In this document: positions 62,604-64,000 of the stretch, in pieces | Layout: the number at the start of each line of letters is the position of its first letter | Position numbering within the stretch: the stretch's first letter is position 1 | DNA from: Myotis daubentonii | Lineage: Eukaryota; Chordata; Mammalia; Chiroptera; Vespertilionidae | DNA length: 64,000 nt | Direction of reading: 5' to 3' | NCBI RefSeq assembly: GCF_963259705.1 | Contig: NC_081840.1 | Span: 146,169,549 to 146,233,548 of the forward strand | Notes under the pieces: model-generated | The model's input: only the letters and a program-made list of their open reading frames with translations | Told to the model about the DNA's origin: nothing | Databases searched by the model: none | Program-made: the position numbers and the translations under genes

Positions 62604-63259
62604 ATAAATTCATAATTTTAATACAATTAAATTCAAAAGAATTTCACTACAATGATAATCCAATAATTAAGTTAGCAGATGAGAATTACCATCTTTTCCC
62701 TCTAACAAGGAAACGAAAACATGAACATTTATGTATTAAATTGGTAATAAATAACAGACCTAAAAAAATAAAAATCTTTAGAAAGATTAAAAAGTTAAAG
62801 AGAATACCAAGTATATATTTTTATCCCTTTCCATATGTATTTTGAAGAAAATTTACAGTGTTCTTTTTATTCAATCATTCCTAAATTATCAGCAGCCATT
62901 TAGCTTGGTTGGTTAAAGCACACTGAGGTCAAGATCATGCGTTTAATTGTCGATAAGAATTGGTTGGCCTCACATGTTCATAGCCACAAATTTTCATCTA
63001 AATATAGCAGATATCTCTAAATATAGTTTGTCACAATAAGACACTTCTCAATCTCTCTACTAACATCCCAATTTTCAACTACAATCTCCTATACTTCTCT
63101 GCTCCTCATTCCATAGGAGCTGCTCTTTATCTTATCGAGACCTTGAAACCTGTTTTGTAAGACTCCTCTGTATCTCAACCAGCCCCTTTTTGATATCCTT
63201 CTTTATTCTAGAACTATTTTATCATTTCCATAATTTTTTTGACAAAATCCATAATGGCT

Positions 63260-63430
63260 TTTCATCCAGTGCCTCCACCCAGGTAGAACTGCACTACTCT
63301 TTATTCTGAAAGTTAATAGTTGATGGGCTTATTAATTTTACAGTAATAATTTCTGTGTAAGTTTTTCGCTCACTGTGCCTATCACAGGACCTATATGGTA
63401 GGCGTTCAATAAATATGTATCAAATATCTC
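63260..63430 (+). repeat. Possible L2 LINE 3' tail
   Basis: TGTGCCTATCACAGGACCTATATGG and GGCGTTCAATAAATATGTATC resemble the L2 3' end. Confidence 0.35.
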
Positions 63431-63556
63431 AGTAAATGCATACAATGACATTACATAATAAAGAAAGAGGGCACAGATAATAAGATTAAATCCTCACCAC
63501 TAATGAAAAAACAGCTCAGAAAAGTATATTATACTATCAATGACTCAAAAGTGTTA

Positions 63557-63778
63557 AGTTCAGCCAGACCAAAGCAGTTAAGCATCGACCCATGAACCAA
63601 GAGATGCCAGGTTTGATTCTCAGTCAGGGCACATGCCCGGTTGTGGGCTTGATCCCCAGTAGGGAGTATGCAGGAGGCAGCCGGTTGTTGTCTCTCTCTC
63701 TCTCACTGGTGTTCCTATCTCTCTATCTGACTCCCTTCCTCTCTCTCTCTCAAAATCAATAAAAACATTTTTAAAAAG
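63557..63778 (+). mobile_element. VES SINE
   Basis: Degenerate head, GGTTTGATTCTCAGTCAGGG and GGCTTGATCCCCAGTAGGGA, CT-rich middle, CAATAAAAACATTTTTAAAA tail. Flanked by AAAAGTGTTA (63547-63556 and 63779-63788). Confidence 0.92.
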
Positions 63779-64000
63779 AAAAGTGTTATCTTCATTTACA
63801 AGAGAATGTATAATTCTTCAGTAAGCCAAGAAAACAAAAATTGCTCAAGTTTACGCAACGGCTATGCCTCCCCCCCTTCCCCCGCCACTACTACTCATTC
63901 GCTGAAAATATACCTCTTTTTCTAGTCTCTTTTATATTGAAAGAAAAATGAACCATTGTATAATGGGTAAAAAGATAATCCATTAATATCTGGCTAAAAC

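Noticed and set aside
62893..62985. tRNA-like sequence AGCTTGGTTGGTTAAAGCAC
   Set aside because: Resembles a tRNA-derived SINE head, but it lacks a clear body, tail or target duplication; too weak to annotate.
60000..64000. Upstream TBCK exons for the N-terminal ~89 residues
   Set aside because: Searched on the minus strand for the expected peptides next to AG/GT borders; no convincing match.

Overview
This is vertebrate nuclear DNA, almost certainly from a vespertilionid bat. Three kinds of evidence agree. (1) Split coding exons with GT-AG borders, in constant frame, encode a well-conserved mammalian protein. (2) There are many tRNA-derived VES SINEs, with a tRNA-like head, CT-rich middle, AATAAA-type tail and target-site duplications. 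(3) There are about thirty HeliBat-type Helitrons, with 5' TCCTATATAATAAAAG-like starts and 3' hairpin ends of the GTGCACGAA..TTCGTGCACCGGGCCTCTAG type, plus SPIN-like hAT elements. That combination is established for vesper bats. The sequence has no bacterial or viral genes, no CRISPR array and no RNA gene I can support.

The only host gene recognised is TBCK (TBC1 domain-containing kinase), on the minus strand. Seventeen consecutive internal exons can be placed, from 52659-52773 (first in the transcript here) down to 3952-4037 (last). They sum to 1594 nt, about 531 codons, matching roughly residues 90-618 of the ~890-residue human protein as I remember it. They cover the C-lobe of the pseudokinase domain (catalytic loop HRA instead of HRD, KFG instead of DFG), the linker, and most of the TBC Rab-GAP domain (IxxDxxR arginine finger and YxQ glutamine finger, both in exon 17084-17210). 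All exon junctions keep frame, so the gene looks intact within the window. The 5' exons (N-terminus) and 3' exons (rest of TBC, rhodanese domain) lie outside.

The introns carry the rest. VES SINEs are scattered throughout. Old L1, L2 and MIR fragments are common. hAT elements lie at 16425, 32219, 34595 and 61734. Helitrons cluster at 594-2209, 5031-6173, 26076-27684, 36040-47170 (inside one 14.3 kb intron), 51206-52480 and 54246-59726. Many are joined head to tail as tandem dimers or trimers, and two are joined in opposite orientation. One Helitron segment (36541-38538, minus) keeps a broken 5' part of the Helitron Rep/helicase gene.

I see no coherent new multi-gene system. The most unusual structures are: a duplicated copy of a TBCK exon acceptor half plus the adjoining intron and half a Helitron, 13 kb away in sense orientation (39797-40144); Helitron dimers that appear to have moved as units; a Helitron whose interior has expanded into about 11 palindromic ~80-bp units with compensating arm changes (58453-59290); a 54-bp near-perfect palindrome in its sister copy (40740-40793); and a 1.9-kb GC-rich foreign-looking block trapped between same-strand Helitrons (56217-58084).
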